From Modestobacter sp. L9-4 (GTDB lineage Bacteria > Actinomycetota > Actinomycetes > Mycobacteriales > Geodermatophilaceae), in the NCBI RefSeq assembly GCF_019112525.1, contig NZ_CP077800.1, forward strand, positions 868,001 to 932,000: a stretch of 64,000 nt of DNA, read 5' to 3'. Below the pieces are notes generated by a model. The model was not told where the DNA came from and searched no databases. It saw nothing but the letters and a program-made list of their open reading frames with translations. Below are positions 25,575 through 34,120 of this stretch, piece by piece. Every line of letters starts with the position of its first letter. The stretch's first letter is position 1. Made by a program: the position numbers and the translations under genes.

Positions 25575-26227
25575 CCACCGTCCTGCTCGTCGACGACGAG
25601 CCGCTGCTGCGGCTGGGCTTCGGCATGGTGCTGGCCGCCCACCCCGACCTCACCGTGGTCGGCGAGGCGGGCAACGGCGCCGAGGCCGTCGAGCTCACCC
25701 GGCGGCTGCTCCCGGACGTCGTGGTGATGGACGTGCGGATGCCGGTGCTCGACGGCGTGGAGGCCACCCGGCAGATCGTGAGCGCGGGGCTGCCCAGCCG
25801 GATCGTGGTGCTCACCACCTTCGACCTGGACGAGTACGCCTTCGCCGCGCTGCAGGCCGGTGCCAGCGGCTTCCTGCTCAAGAACACCGAGCCCGCCGGG
25901 CTGGTCGCCGCGATCCGCACCGTCGCCAGCGGGGACGCCGTCGTCGCCCCGCGGGTCACCCGGCGACTGCTGGAGACCTTCGCCGGTCAGCTCGGCGCCC
26001 CCGACCGGACGCCGGACCCGCGGCTGGCCCGGCTCACCGACCGGGAGCGGGAGGTGCTGCAGCAGGTGGCCACCGGCCGCTCCAACGCCGAGATCGCCGT
26101 CGAGCTCACCGTCTCGGAGCTGACGGTGAAGACCCACGTGGGCCGGATGCTGACCAAGCTGGAGCTGCGCGACCGCACCCAGGCCGCCGTGTTCGCCTAC
26201 CGGGAGCGGCTGGTCGTCCCCGACTGA
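25571..26227 (+). CDS. NarL/LuxR-type response regulator
   Basis: A 218-residue regulator. The receiver domain starts TTVLLVDDEPLLRLG, with the phospho-acceptor in VVVMDVRMPVLDG, Thr in VVLTTF and Lys in FLLKNTEP. The C-terminal LuxR helix-turn-helix is LTDREREVLQQVATGRSNAE through VKTHVGRMLTKL. GTG 25571 lies inside the kinase stop codon region (GTGA). It likely controls the upstream ABC exporter genes of the same transcript. Confidence 0.94.
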   Translation: MTTVLLVDDEPLLRLGFGMVLAAHPDLTVVGEAGNGAEAVELTRRLLPDVVVMDVRMPVLDGVEATRQIVSAGLPSRIVVLTTFDLDEYAFAALQAGASGFLLKNTEPAGLVAAIRTVASGDAVVAPRVTRRLLETFAGQLGAPDRTPDPRLARLTDREREVLQQVATGRSNAEIAVELTVSELTVKTHVGRMLTKLELRDRTQAAVFAYRERLVVPD

Positions 26228-26374
26228 CCCGGCCCGGTCGGGTGAGTCGGGCTGCCGCCCCGGGGACCGCCGGTTACGATCGTGTTACCTGAACGCACCG
26301 TGTGCATCTACCTGCTGTGCCGGCATCCCGCCGGTGGACCAAGGCGGCACGCCTGACTCCACCCGGCAGAGGTC

Positions 26375-27625
26375 ATGTTCCACACGCGCCGTCCCGGCAA
26401 CGCACTCGTGCGCGCCGCAGGGCTCTCGTACTTCCCGCTCGCCTTCATCGCCCGGCTGCCGTTCGCCATGATGACCGTCGGGGTGCTCACCCTGGTCGTC
26501 GCCGAGCGCGGCTCGCTGACCCTCGGCGGGCTCAACTCCGCGGCCGCGGGCCTGGGCACCGCACTGGCCGGCCCGTTGCTCGGCGCGGCCGTCGACCGGC
26601 TCGGCCAGCGCCGGGTGCTCGTCCCGGTGGGGCTGGTCAACGCCGCCCTGCTCGGGACGTTCCCCTTCGTGGTCACCAGCGCTGCACCTGACGCAGCCCT
26701 GCTCGCGCTGTCGGTGCTGATCGGTGTCTCCGCACCCCAGATCAGCCCCATGTCGCGCACCCGGCTGGTCGGGCTGATCCGCCGGTCGGTCGCCCCGGAC
26801 CGCCGCGAGACGCTGGTCAACGGGACGATGGCCTACGAGTCCGCGGCCGACGAGACGGTGTTCGTCGTCGGCCCGTTCCTGGTCGGGCTGCTCGCCACCG
26901 CCCTCGCCCCCTGGCTGGCGGTCGCGGCCGCGGCGGTGCTCACGCTGGTGTTCGTCACCTGGTTCGCGCTGCACCCCTCCGGGCGGCTCGAGCCCACGGC
27001 GACCCGCACCGTCACCGCGCAGGCACCGGCCCGCGAACTGCTCCGCCTGCCGCTGCTCACGGTGGTCACCGGCACGCTCGGCGTCGGGCTGTTCTTCGGC
27101 GCGACGCTGACCTCGCTCACCGGCTTCCTCGCCGCCGACGGCGACGGCGACCGGGCCGGCCTGCTCTACGGCGTGATGGGCATCGGCTCGGCCGTGCTCG
27201 CGCTGGGCACCGCGGCGCTGCCCACCCGGTTCACCCTGCCCGCCCGGTCACTGGCCTTCGGTGGGCTGCTGCTGGCCGCCGCCGTCCTGTTCGCCACCGC
27301 GCGCTCGGAGGCCGGGCTGGTCGTGGCGCTCGCCGTGCTCGGCTGCGGGGTCGGACCGACCCTGGTCACCCTCTACGGCCTGGGCACCCGCCTGAGCCCG
27401 GCCGGCCGCGCGGCGACCACCATGACGATGCTCGGCTCCGCCGTGGTGGTCGGCCAGGCGGTCGCCTCGGCGGTCACCGGGCTGGTCATCGACGGCCTCG
27501 GTGCTGCGACCGCGCTGGCGCTGCCCGCGGTCGCCGCGGGGCTCGTGGTGGCCGCAGGCGTCGCGCACGCGCTCGCCGCCCACCGGCCGGTCGCCGTCCC
27601 GCGGGTCGCCGTCCCGGCGCACTGA
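26375..27625 (+). CDS. MFS transporter
   Basis: A 416-residue protein with about twelve hydrophobic segments. GAAVDRLGQRRVLV is the MFS A-motif loop between helices 2 and 3. A long central loop (about 205-220) separates the two halves. The organisation matches the YbfB/AraJ-like family of drug or metabolite efflux proteins. It is a single gene about 150 bp after the two-component operon. Its substrate is unknown. Confidence 0.88.
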   Translation: MFHTRRPGNALVRAAGLSYFPLAFIARLPFAMMTVGVLTLVVAERGSLTLGGLNSAAAGLGTALAGPLLGAAVDRLGQRRVLVPVGLVNAALLGTFPFVVTSAAPDAALLALSVLIGVSAPQISPMSRTRLVGLIRRSVAPDRRETLVNGTMAYESAADETVFVVGPFLVGLLATALAPWLAVAAAAVLTLVFVTWFALHPSGRLEPTATRTVTAQAPARELLRLPLLTVVTGTLGVGLFFGATLTSLTGFLAADGDGDRAGLLYGVMGIGSAVLALGTAALPTRFTLPARSLAFGGLLLAAAVLFATARSEAGLVVALAVLGCGVGPTLVTLYGLGTRLSPAGRAATTMTMLGSAVVVGQAVASAVTGLVIDGLGAATALALPAVAAGLVVAAGVAHALAAHRPVAVPRVAVPAH

Positions 27626-27648
27626 CCCGCACCGCCGAGAGGCAGGGG

Positions 27649-28662
27649 TCAGCCGGCGGGTGACCAGCCCAGTGCCGGGCCGAGCTTGCCGGCGATGTCG
27701 GTGAGGATCTGCACGTAGTCCTCGGGCTCGAAGCTGAAGGGCAGCGCGAAGACGACCTCCTCGACCTCGCGGAAGCCGGCGTGGGCGTACAGCTGCTCGG
27801 CGACCTGCTCGGCCGTGCCCACCAGGTCGGCGGCGAACATCAGCCGGCCGGGGCCCTGCGGTGAGCGGGTGCGCGGCGTGCGCTCGGCGGCGTAGGCCTC
27901 GTACTTGGCCCGCTGCTCCGGTGTCGCGGAGTCGGTCGGGATGACCACCAGCCCCTGCGACACCCGCCCCGCCGGGTGGGCGGCCTTGTAGGCCTGCACC
28001 TGGCTGGCCTGCTCGGTGGCGAAGTCCTCGGTCGCCTCGGCCTTGACGACGCTGGAGGTGAGGAAGTTGAGCCCGTTCTCCCCCGCCCACTGCGCCGACC
28101 GCAGCGACGCCCCGCCGTACCAGAGCCGCGACCGCAGGCCCGCCGCGTGCGGCTGGACGCGGTCCGACCACTCCTCGACCACGCCCTCCTTGCCGCGGAA
28201 GCTCGACGCCGGGGCGCCGTTGACGAAGCGCATGAAGCGGGCGACCCGCTCGTAGGAGAAGTCCTCCACGTCGGCGGTGTCGGGGTAGAGCGCGGCCTTG
28301 ACGTCGTCCCAGTGCATCGGCGGGCCGACCGACACCCCGGGGTTGAGCCGCCCACCGGACAGGACGTCGACCGTGGCGAGGTCCTCCGCCAGCCGCAGCG
28401 GGTTCTCCCAGGCCATCGGGATGACCGCCGTGCCGAGCTCGATCCGCGAGGTGCGCTGGGTGGCCGCGGCGAGCACCGCGACGGGGGAGGAGATGCCGTA
28501 CTGCAGGTGCCGGTCGCGCAGCCAGGCGCTGTCGAGGCCCAGCTGCTCGCCCAGCTCGATGACCCGCAGCGTCGTCTCGTGCCCGGCGCGGGGGTCGGCG
28601 TCGTCGAAGACGCCGATGGTCAGGAACCCGAGCTTCTGCAGCGGCACACCGGGAGCAGGCAT
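27649..28662 (-). CDS. LLM-class flavin-dependent oxidoreductase
   Basis: A 337-residue luciferase-like TIM-barrel monooxygenase. LGFLTIGVFD opens the barrel, SAWLRDRHLQYGISSP is the active-site region, SRIELGTAVIPMAWENPLRLAEDLATVDVLSGGRL is the FMN/F420-binding block, and LWYGGASLRSAQWAGENGLNF is the late barrel strand. ATG 28662 is preceded by CATGAT 6 nt upstream, a leaderless-type start. The cofactor may be FMN or F420; F420 use is common in actinobacteria but cannot be told here. It is convergent with the MFS gene. Confidence 0.9.
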   Translation of the reverse strand: MPAPGVPLQKLGFLTIGVFDDADPRAGHETTLRVIELGEQLGLDSAWLRDRHLQYGISSPVAVLAAATQRTSRIELGTAVIPMAWENPLRLAEDLATVDVLSGGRLNPGVSVGPPMHWDDVKAALYPDTADVEDFSYERVARFMRFVNGAPASSFRGKEGVVEEWSDRVQPHAAGLRSRLWYGGASLRSAQWAGENGLNFLTSSVVKAEATEDFATEQASQVQAYKAAHPAGRVSQGLVVIPTDSATPEQRAKYEAYAAERTPRTRSPQGPGRLMFAADLVGTAEQVAEQLYAHAGFREVEEVVFALPFSFEPEDYVQILTDIAGKLGPALGWSPAG

Positions 28663-28685
28663 GCCCCGATCATGCCCGGTGGCCC

Positions 28686-29246
28686 TCAGACGACGGCGGT
28701 GAGACCCCCGCCGTCCAGGACCTGCTGGAGGCGGCGCATCCCGGCGAACATCCGGGTCTTCACCGTGCCCAGCGGGGCGCCGGTGCGCGCGGCGATCTCG
28801 CGCTGCGTGTACCCGCCCCAGTAGGCGAGCACGAGCGCCTCGCGCTGGGCCTCGGGCAGCTCCTCGAGCGCCCGCCGGACGCGGGCGTCGCCCATCCGGT
28901 CGGTGACCAGCTCGGCGACGTCGGGTGCACCGTGTTCGTCGGTGCGGGCCCGGTCCTCGGCGTCGGCGTCGGTGCGCCGCCGCAGCGACGCCTCGTGCCG
29001 GACGGCGTCGACGGCCTTGTGGTGCACCAGCGACAGGAACCACGCCCCGAACGACCCGCGGGCGGAGGCGAAGGCCCCAGGGTTGCGCCAGTACGCCAGG
29101 AACGCCTCCTGGACGACGTCCTCGGCGATCCGGTCGTCGGCGACGACCCGCCGGGCCAGGCTCAGCGCCGGGCCCGTCCAGCGGTCGAGCAGCTCGGCGA
29201 GGGGCTCGGCCGTGCGGCCCTGGTCCGGACCGGCGAGGAGTGTCAC
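28686..29246 (-). CDS. ECF-type RNA polymerase sigma factor
   Basis: About 186 residues from GTG 29246. Region 2 is ALSLARRVVADDRIAEDVVQEAFLAYWRN, which holds the -10-binding helix. Region 4 is ALEELPEAQREALVLAYWGGYTQREIAARTGAPLGTVKTR, the -35-binding helix-turn-helix. No anti-sigma gene follows: the next gene on the strand is the LLM enzyme, 23 bp on. The start could be slightly different because a Shine-Dalgarno is not obvious. The target genes are unknown. Confidence 0.92.
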   Translation of the reverse strand: MTLLAGPDQGRTAEPLAELLDRWTGPALSLARRVVADDRIAEDVVQEAFLAYWRNPGAFASARGSFGAWFLSLVHHKAVDAVRHEASLRRRTDADAEDRARTDEHGAPDVAELVTDRMGDARVRRALEELPEAQREALVLAYWGGYTQREIAARTGAPLGTVKTRMFAGMRRLQQVLDGGGLTAVV

Positions 29247-29280
29247 CTCTGGAAGATGGTGCACAACTGGTTCACGCAAA

Positions 29281-29310
29281 CGCCCCGTCACCCTCTCGGG
29301 TGACGGGGCG
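29281..29310 (-). terminator. Intrinsic terminator of the DUF4407 gene
   Basis: CGCCCCGTCACCC (29281-29293) pairs perfectly with 29298-29310 around a 4-nt loop. On the minus strand it is followed by TTTGCG and starts about 20 nt after the DUF4407 stop. It also isolates the sigma factor gene from read-through. Confidence 0.8.
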
Positions 29311-29329
29311 TCCTCGTGAGGAGCCGCGC

Positions 29330-30847
29330 TCAGTTGTCGGCCGACACGGTGGCGGCGGAGCGGGGCGCGGGGACCGGCGGCTGGTTGGCCGCGGTGCCCC
29401 ACGGCCGGACCGCTGACGGGGCGACCATCATGGCCTCGAGCTCGCCGGTGTCCAGGGTGGGCTCCAGCTTCGCCGCCGGGGACTCGTCGGCCTCGGCACC
29501 CGGCGTGCGGACCATCCGGCCCAGCACCCGGCGCAGGCTGCGGGCCTCGCGGCGGCGCGCCTTGCGCTCGGCGGCCCGCTCGGCCTCCTCGCGGGCGGCG
29601 ATCTCCCGGTCGAGGATCTCCCGCGCCATCCGGTCGGTCTCGGCCGCGACGACGAGGTCGGCCCGGGCCTGCTGGGCGCGCTGCCGGCCGTTGCGGCGGA
29701 TCTCCTCCGCGGCGACGTCCTCCTCGTCGCGGAGCACCTCCAGCCGGTCGTAGGCCGTCGGGTCGGAGAAGTTGAGCATCACCTTCATCAGCACCGGCAG
29801 CAGCTCGACGGACAGGAAGAGCAGGAACAGCAGCAGGTGTGCCGTGCCGGCCGCCGGGCGGTCCTGGGCCAGCCGGTCCATCGCCTCGATGCGGGCCAGC
29901 AGCCCGTCGCTCTGGGCGTTCTGCGCGTCGAAGGCGGCCTGCTCGCCGACCTTGGCCGTGGTCAGCCGCTGCAGCTCGGCGGTGTGGGTGGCCAGGTCGG
30001 TCTGGGCCATCGCGACGTTGCGCGCACCGGCGCTCACCGCGTCGGTCTCGGCGGCGTCCCGGGCCTGCTGCAGCGCCCGGTCGGCGGCGTCCAGCTCGGC
30101 CTTGGCGGCGTCCCGGACGTCGGCCTGCGCGTCGGCGGCAGCGGCGGCACCGAAGTAGGCCGCGCCCTCACCCTCCTCACCCGAGCCGCAGGTGCCGTCG
30201 AGCTCGCACTGCGCCCTGGTCCGCAGGTCGGAGTACTTCTGGGCCTCGGCGTCGTAGGTGGCCTGCTTGGCGTCGCGCTCGGTCTGCGCACCGGTCACCC
30301 GCGGGTCGGCGTTCGCGTCGCCCGCGCCCCCGCCGGCGAGCACAGCCTGCTCCTCGGCGATCTGCTGCTCCAGCACCGGGATCGGCGCGTAGCGGGCGTC
30401 GGCACCCAGCTCGTCGGTGAACCGCTCCGCGGCCTCGGCCTGCAGCGTGACGATCGTGGTGTCGATCTCCTTGCTGAACACCTGCAGCGTCAGCGGGGTG
30501 GAGATGACCGTGCCCAGCAGGACGGCCAGGCCGATGCGCGGCACGGCCATCGCGGCGTTGCGCAGCCACGAGGAGTCGTGCGCCATCCCGACCAGCAGCA
30601 TCCGGTCCAGGTTGATGATCACCATCCCCCAGCCCACGCCGATCAGCGCGGCCAGCGGCCACCAGACGCCCAGCGCCATGTGCAGCGCGAACGCCATGGA
30701 CAGCGCCGCCAGGCCACCCGTGCTGACGAGCACGCCGCCGAGGGCGACGAACTTCGCGCGGGCGCCCGGAGCGACGGCGAGCACGTCGAGCCGGGCACCT
30801 GCGAGCACGGCCAGCCGGTCACCGGTGGTGCGATTGCGGACCTTCAT
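29330..30847 (-). CDS. DUF4407 membrane protein
   Basis: A 505-residue inner-membrane protein. Three or four hydrophobic helices lie in the first 130 residues (FVALGGVLVSTGGLAALSMA, WWPLAALIGVGWGMVIINLD and AVPRIGLAVLLGTVISTPLT), and one near 345 (AHLLLFLLFLSVELLPVLMK). Between them is a long Ala/Glu/Gln-rich coiled coil, and a charged coiled coil (about 380-445) follows. INLDRMLL and SVELLPVLMKV are family landmarks. The function of DUF4407 is unknown; a mechanosensory or scaffold role is only a guess. ATG 30847 has AGAGGA 12 nt upstream. Confidence 0.88.
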   Translation of the reverse strand: MKVRNRTTGDRLAVLAGARLDVLAVAPGARAKFVALGGVLVSTGGLAALSMAFALHMALGVWWPLAALIGVGWGMVIINLDRMLLVGMAHDSSWLRNAAMAVPRIGLAVLLGTVISTPLTLQVFSKEIDTTIVTLQAEAAERFTDELGADARYAPIPVLEQQIAEEQAVLAGGGAGDANADPRVTGAQTERDAKQATYDAEAQKYSDLRTRAQCELDGTCGSGEEGEGAAYFGAAAAADAQADVRDAAKAELDAADRALQQARDAAETDAVSAGARNVAMAQTDLATHTAELQRLTTAKVGEQAAFDAQNAQSDGLLARIEAMDRLAQDRPAAGTAHLLLFLLFLSVELLPVLMKVMLNFSDPTAYDRLEVLRDEEDVAAEEIRRNGRQRAQQARADLVVAAETDRMAREILDREIAAREEAERAAERKARRREARSLRRVLGRMVRTPGAEADESPAAKLEPTLDTGELEAMMVAPSAVRPWGTAANQPPVPAPRSAATVSADN

Positions 30848-30928
30848 GCAGACGACGTCCTCTCGGTTCAGTGCAGAACCGGTATCGGTCGCCCGTCGCC
30901 CCGCCGGTACCCCCCGGCGGCTGTGAGG

Positions 30929-31459
30929 TCAGACGCCGAGGTGCGCGAGCGCCTGCAGCAGCAACGTGCCCTGGCCGTTGGCCAGCTCGGCCAGCACCTC
31001 GGGCTTGCGGGCGTCCTCGGGTGAGAACCAGGTCAGCTCGAGGGCGTCCTGCTGCGGCGCGCAGTCCCCCTCGACCGGGACGACGTAGGCCAGCGACACC
31101 GCGTGCTGCCGCGGGTCGTGGAACGGCGTGACGCCCGGCGTCGGGAAGTACTCGGCGATCGTGAACGGCTGCGGGGCGGCCGGGACCCGGGGCAGCGCCA
31201 GCGGGCCGAGGTCCTTCTCCAGGTTGCGCAGCAGCGCCGACCGGACGCGCTCGTGGTAGAGCACACGGCCCGAGACCAGCGCCCGCTTGACCTGCCCGTC
31301 GCCGCCGATGCGCAGCAGCAGGCCGATGGCGGTGACCACGCCGTGGTCGTCCACGCGCACCGGCACGGCGTCGACGTAGAGGATCGGCAGCCGCTCGCGC
31401 GCGGAGTCCATCTCCTCCCGGGAGAGCCAGCCAGTGTCGGAGTTCGTCACCTCGGTCAT
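30929..31459 (-). CDS. Nudix-like DUF4916 family protein
   Basis: A 176-residue soluble protein common in actinobacteria. GWLSREEMDSARERLPILYVDAVPVRVD opens it and IGLLLRIGGDGQVKRALVSGRVLYHERVRSALLRNLEKDLGP is the Nudix-like core. The canonical GX5EX7REUXEEXGU box is not intact: the Arg-rich helix RSALLRNLEKDLG stands in its place, with Glu in only part of the positions. Pyrophosphohydrolase activity is therefore uncertain. TAGACA 6 nt before ATG 31459 suggests a leaderless message. Confidence 0.82.
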   Translation of the reverse strand: MTEVTNSDTGWLSREEMDSARERLPILYVDAVPVRVDDHGVVTAIGLLLRIGGDGQVKRALVSGRVLYHERVRSALLRNLEKDLGPLALPRVPAAPQPFTIAEYFPTPGVTPFHDPRQHAVSLAYVVPVEGDCAPQQDALELTWFSPEDARKPEVLAELANGQGTLLLQALAHLGV

Positions 31460-31591
31460 GTGCACTGTCTAGCCGATGCAGCGCCGCCGGTCAGCCGGTG
31501 CACCGAGTGACCTGCCCGACGGACGCCCTCCCCCTGTCGCTCCGCCCGCACCGTCCTGGTCTCATGGAGGTCCGTCGGAGGCAGGAGCGGC

Positions 31592-33172
31592 ATGGAACCG
31601 AACGGCCGGCTCCTCGGGGGCCGTTACGAGCTGACCGGGCTCATCGCGACCGGCGGCATGGGGCAGGTGTGGCAGGGCCGGGACAACGTCCTCGCCCGCG
31701 ACGTCGCGATCAAGGTCCTGCGCAGCGAGTTCACCGGCGACCCGACCTTCCTGGCCCGCTTCCGCTCCGAGGCCCAGCTCGCCGCCGGCCTCGTGCACCC
31801 CAACATCGCCACGCTCTTCGACTACGGCGAGGTGCCCGCCGCCGACCCGGCCGCCGAGCACCTCGCCTACCTGGTCATGGAGCTGGTGCGCGGTGAGTCG
31901 CTGGGCACGGTCCTGCACCGCGACCGCCGGCTGAGCCCGGAGCGCACGCTGGACGTGCTGCGGCAGAGCGCGGCCGGGCTCGCCGCCGCGCACGCCGCCG
32001 GCGTCGTCCACCGCGACGTCAAGCCGGGCAACCTGCTGCTCGCCGACGACGGCACCGTCAAGGTCACCGACTTCGGGGTCGCGGTCACCGCCGCCAGCCA
32101 GCAGCTCACCCAGGTGGGCCAGGTCATCGGCACCGCCAGCTACCTCTCCCCCGAGCAGGCCCAGGGTGCCCGGGCCACCCCCGCCAGCGACGTCTACGCC
32201 CTCGGCCTGGTCGGCTACGAGTGCCTCTCCGGGCTGCGCGCCTTCGACGGCGAGAGCTCGGTGCAGGTGCTGATGGCCCAGATCCACGACACCCCCGCCC
32301 CGCTGCCGGACGACGTCCCCGCGCCGGTGCGCCGGCTCGTCGAGACCGCCATGGCCAAGGACCCGGCCGCCCGGTTCCGCGACGGCGCGGCGTTCCGCGA
32401 CGCCGTCGACGCCCTGCGCGGTGGTCGGCGACCTGCCGCCGAGGGCCCCCGCACGGCGGTGCTGCCCGCCGTCCCGGGCCTCGCCGCCGGCCCGGCCGAC
32501 GACCGCACCGTGTCGGTGCGCACCGCCGCGGCCGGAACGACGCCACCGCGCACGACCCGCGCCCTGTCCACCGCGCGGCCCGCACCGGTGGCACCCCCGC
32601 CACGCGACCGGCGCCGGCTGCTGCTGCCCCTGCTCGCGGTGCTGGCCATCGCCGCGATCGTGGTCGGCGTCGTCGTCCTGGGCGACCGGTCGGGCGGCAC
32701 CGCAGCGGACCCGGCGCCCTCACCCGCGGCGCCGGTCACGTCGGCTGCCGCCACACCCACCGCCACCAGCACGGCGCCGCGCAGCTCGGCCGCCCCGACG
32801 ACCCAGCCGACCCGGCTGCGGGCCTCCGACTACATCGGCCTCGAGGTGTCCGCCGTCAGCGCACGGCTCAAGGCCATGGGCTACCAGGTGCGGGAGCGTC
32901 CCCAGCAGGTCGCCGACGAGGTGCCCGGCACGGTGCTCAGCGTCGAGCCGAACGGTGCGCTCCCCGGGGGCGGCCTCGTCACCGTCGGGTACGCCACCGC
33001 TCCCCCGGCGCCCACCACCACCGCGGCGCCGACCCCGCCTCCGGCCACCGCCACCCCCTCGCCGACCGCGACGGCCACGCCGACGGACGAGGACGAGCCC
33101 GACGAGGACGAGCCGGACGAGAACGGGCCCGGCAAGAAGGGCGACAAGGGCAAGGACCGCGGCAACGGCTGA
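31592..33172 (+). CDS. PknB-like Ser/Thr protein kinase with one PASTA domain
   Basis: A 526-residue membrane kinase. The Gly loop is LIATGGMGQVWQG, the ATP Lys is in VAIKVL, the catalytic loop is VVHRDVKPGNLLL, DFG is in VTDFGVA, and the activation segment leads to GTASYLSPEQA. A Pro/Arg-rich juxtamembrane part precedes a transmembrane helix around 345-365 (LLLPLLAVLAIAAIVVGVVV). Outside, a Ser/Thr/Pro-rich spacer leads to one PASTA-like domain (YIGLEVSAVSARLKAMGYQV to VTVGYA), then a Thr/Pro stretch and an acidic EDEPDE tail ending in Lys-rich residues. PknB itself has several PASTA domains, so ligand sensing may be weaker here. The Shine-Dalgarno is GGAG ahead of ATG 31592. Confidence 0.93.
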   Translation: MEPNGRLLGGRYELTGLIATGGMGQVWQGRDNVLARDVAIKVLRSEFTGDPTFLARFRSEAQLAAGLVHPNIATLFDYGEVPAADPAAEHLAYLVMELVRGESLGTVLHRDRRLSPERTLDVLRQSAAGLAAAHAAGVVHRDVKPGNLLLADDGTVKVTDFGVAVTAASQQLTQVGQVIGTASYLSPEQAQGARATPASDVYALGLVGYECLSGLRAFDGESSVQVLMAQIHDTPAPLPDDVPAPVRRLVETAMAKDPAARFRDGAAFRDAVDALRGGRRPAAEGPRTAVLPAVPGLAAGPADDRTVSVRTAAAGTTPPRTTRALSTARPAPVAPPPRDRRRLLLPLLAVLAIAAIVVGVVVLGDRSGGTAADPAPSPAAPVTSAAATPTATSTAPRSSAAPTTQPTRLRASDYIGLEVSAVSARLKAMGYQVRERPQQVADEVPGTVLSVEPNGALPGGGLVTVGYATAPPAPTTTAAPTPPPATATPSPTATATPTDEDEPDEDEPDENGPGKKGDKGKDRGNG

Positions 33173-33226
33173 CCCACTGCCGGGGCGTGGTGTGTGACGC
33201 GCGGCCGGGTGGGGCACGCCCAGCCC

Positions 33227-34120
33227 ATGGCCGACCAGTACACCTTCACCGACCCGACCACCCAGTACCGCGCCGACGGCTTCCCCGAGCAGCACCAGGA
33301 CGGCACGGGCCTGGACGAGGACCTGCAGGTCACCGCCGACCACGGCGAGAAGACCTACCGCGGCACCGGCCGGCTCACCGGCCGCAGGGCGCTGGTGACC
33401 GGGGCGGACTCCGGCATCGGCCGTGCGGCGGCCATCGCCTTCGCCCGCGAGGGCGCCGACGTGGTGCTGAACTACCTGCCGGAGGAGCAGGCCGACGCCG
33501 AGGACGTGGCCGCGCTGGTCGAGGCGGCCGGGCAGAAGGCCGTGCTCGCCCCGGCCGACATCTCCGACGAGTCCGCTGCCCGCGCCCTGGTGCACAAGAC
33601 CCTCGACGCCCTCGGCGGCATCGACATCATCGCCAACGTCGCCGGCAAGCAGGTCTACGTCGACGACCTCGCCGACGTCACGACCGAGCAGTTCGACTCC
33701 ACGTTCAAGGTCAACGTCTACGCGCTGTTCTGGATCGTCCAGGAGGCGCTGCCGCACCTGCCGGCCGGCGCCACGATCATCAACACCAGCTCCATCCAGG
33801 CCTACCAGCCCTCCCCCGGCCTCGTCGACTACGCGACCACCAAGGCCGCCATCAACACGATGAGCAAGGCGCTGGCCCAGCAGCTGGCCCCCAAGGGCAT
33901 CCGGGTCAACGTCGTCGCCCCCGGCCCGTTCTGGACGCCGCTGCAGGCGAGCGGCGGCCAGCCCACCGAGGCCCTGCCGGAGTTCGGCAAGGAGACCCCG
34001 CTGGGCCGCGCCGGGCAGCCGGCCGAGCTCGGCCCGGTGTACGTCTTCCTGGCCTCCCAGGAGTCCAGCTACATCACCGGCGAGACCCTCAACGTCAACG
34101 GTGGGATGCCGACGCCGTGA
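33227..34120 (+). CDS. SDR-family oxidoreductase (YdaD/YhdF-like)
   Basis: A 297-residue short-chain dehydrogenase from ATG 33227. The N-terminal extension [16 protein letters not shown] is typical of the general-stress SDR group. The dinucleotide loop is [18 protein letters not shown] is replaced by NVAGK, the Ser is in [12 protein letters not shown], and the catalytic YxxxK is in [11 protein letters not shown]. The closing NVNGGMPTP is standard. It is NAD(P)-dependent with unknown substrate. Its stop overlaps the GTG of the GH15 gene, so they are cotranslated, perhaps for stress-related sugar metabolism. Confidence 0.92.
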   Translation: MADQYTFTDPTTQYRADGFPEQHQDGTGLDEDLQVTADHGEKTYRGTGRLTGRRALVTGADSGIGRAAAIAFAREGADVVLNYLPEEQADAEDVAALVEAAGQKAVLAPADISDESAARALVHKTLDALGGIDIIANVAGKQVYVDDLADVTTEQFDSTFKVNVYALFWIVQEALPHLPAGATIINTSSIQAYQPSPGLVDYATTKAAINTMSKALAQQLAPKGIRVNVVAPGPFWTPLQASGGQPTEALPEFGKETPLGRAGQPAELGPVYVFLASQESSYITGETLNVNGGMPTP

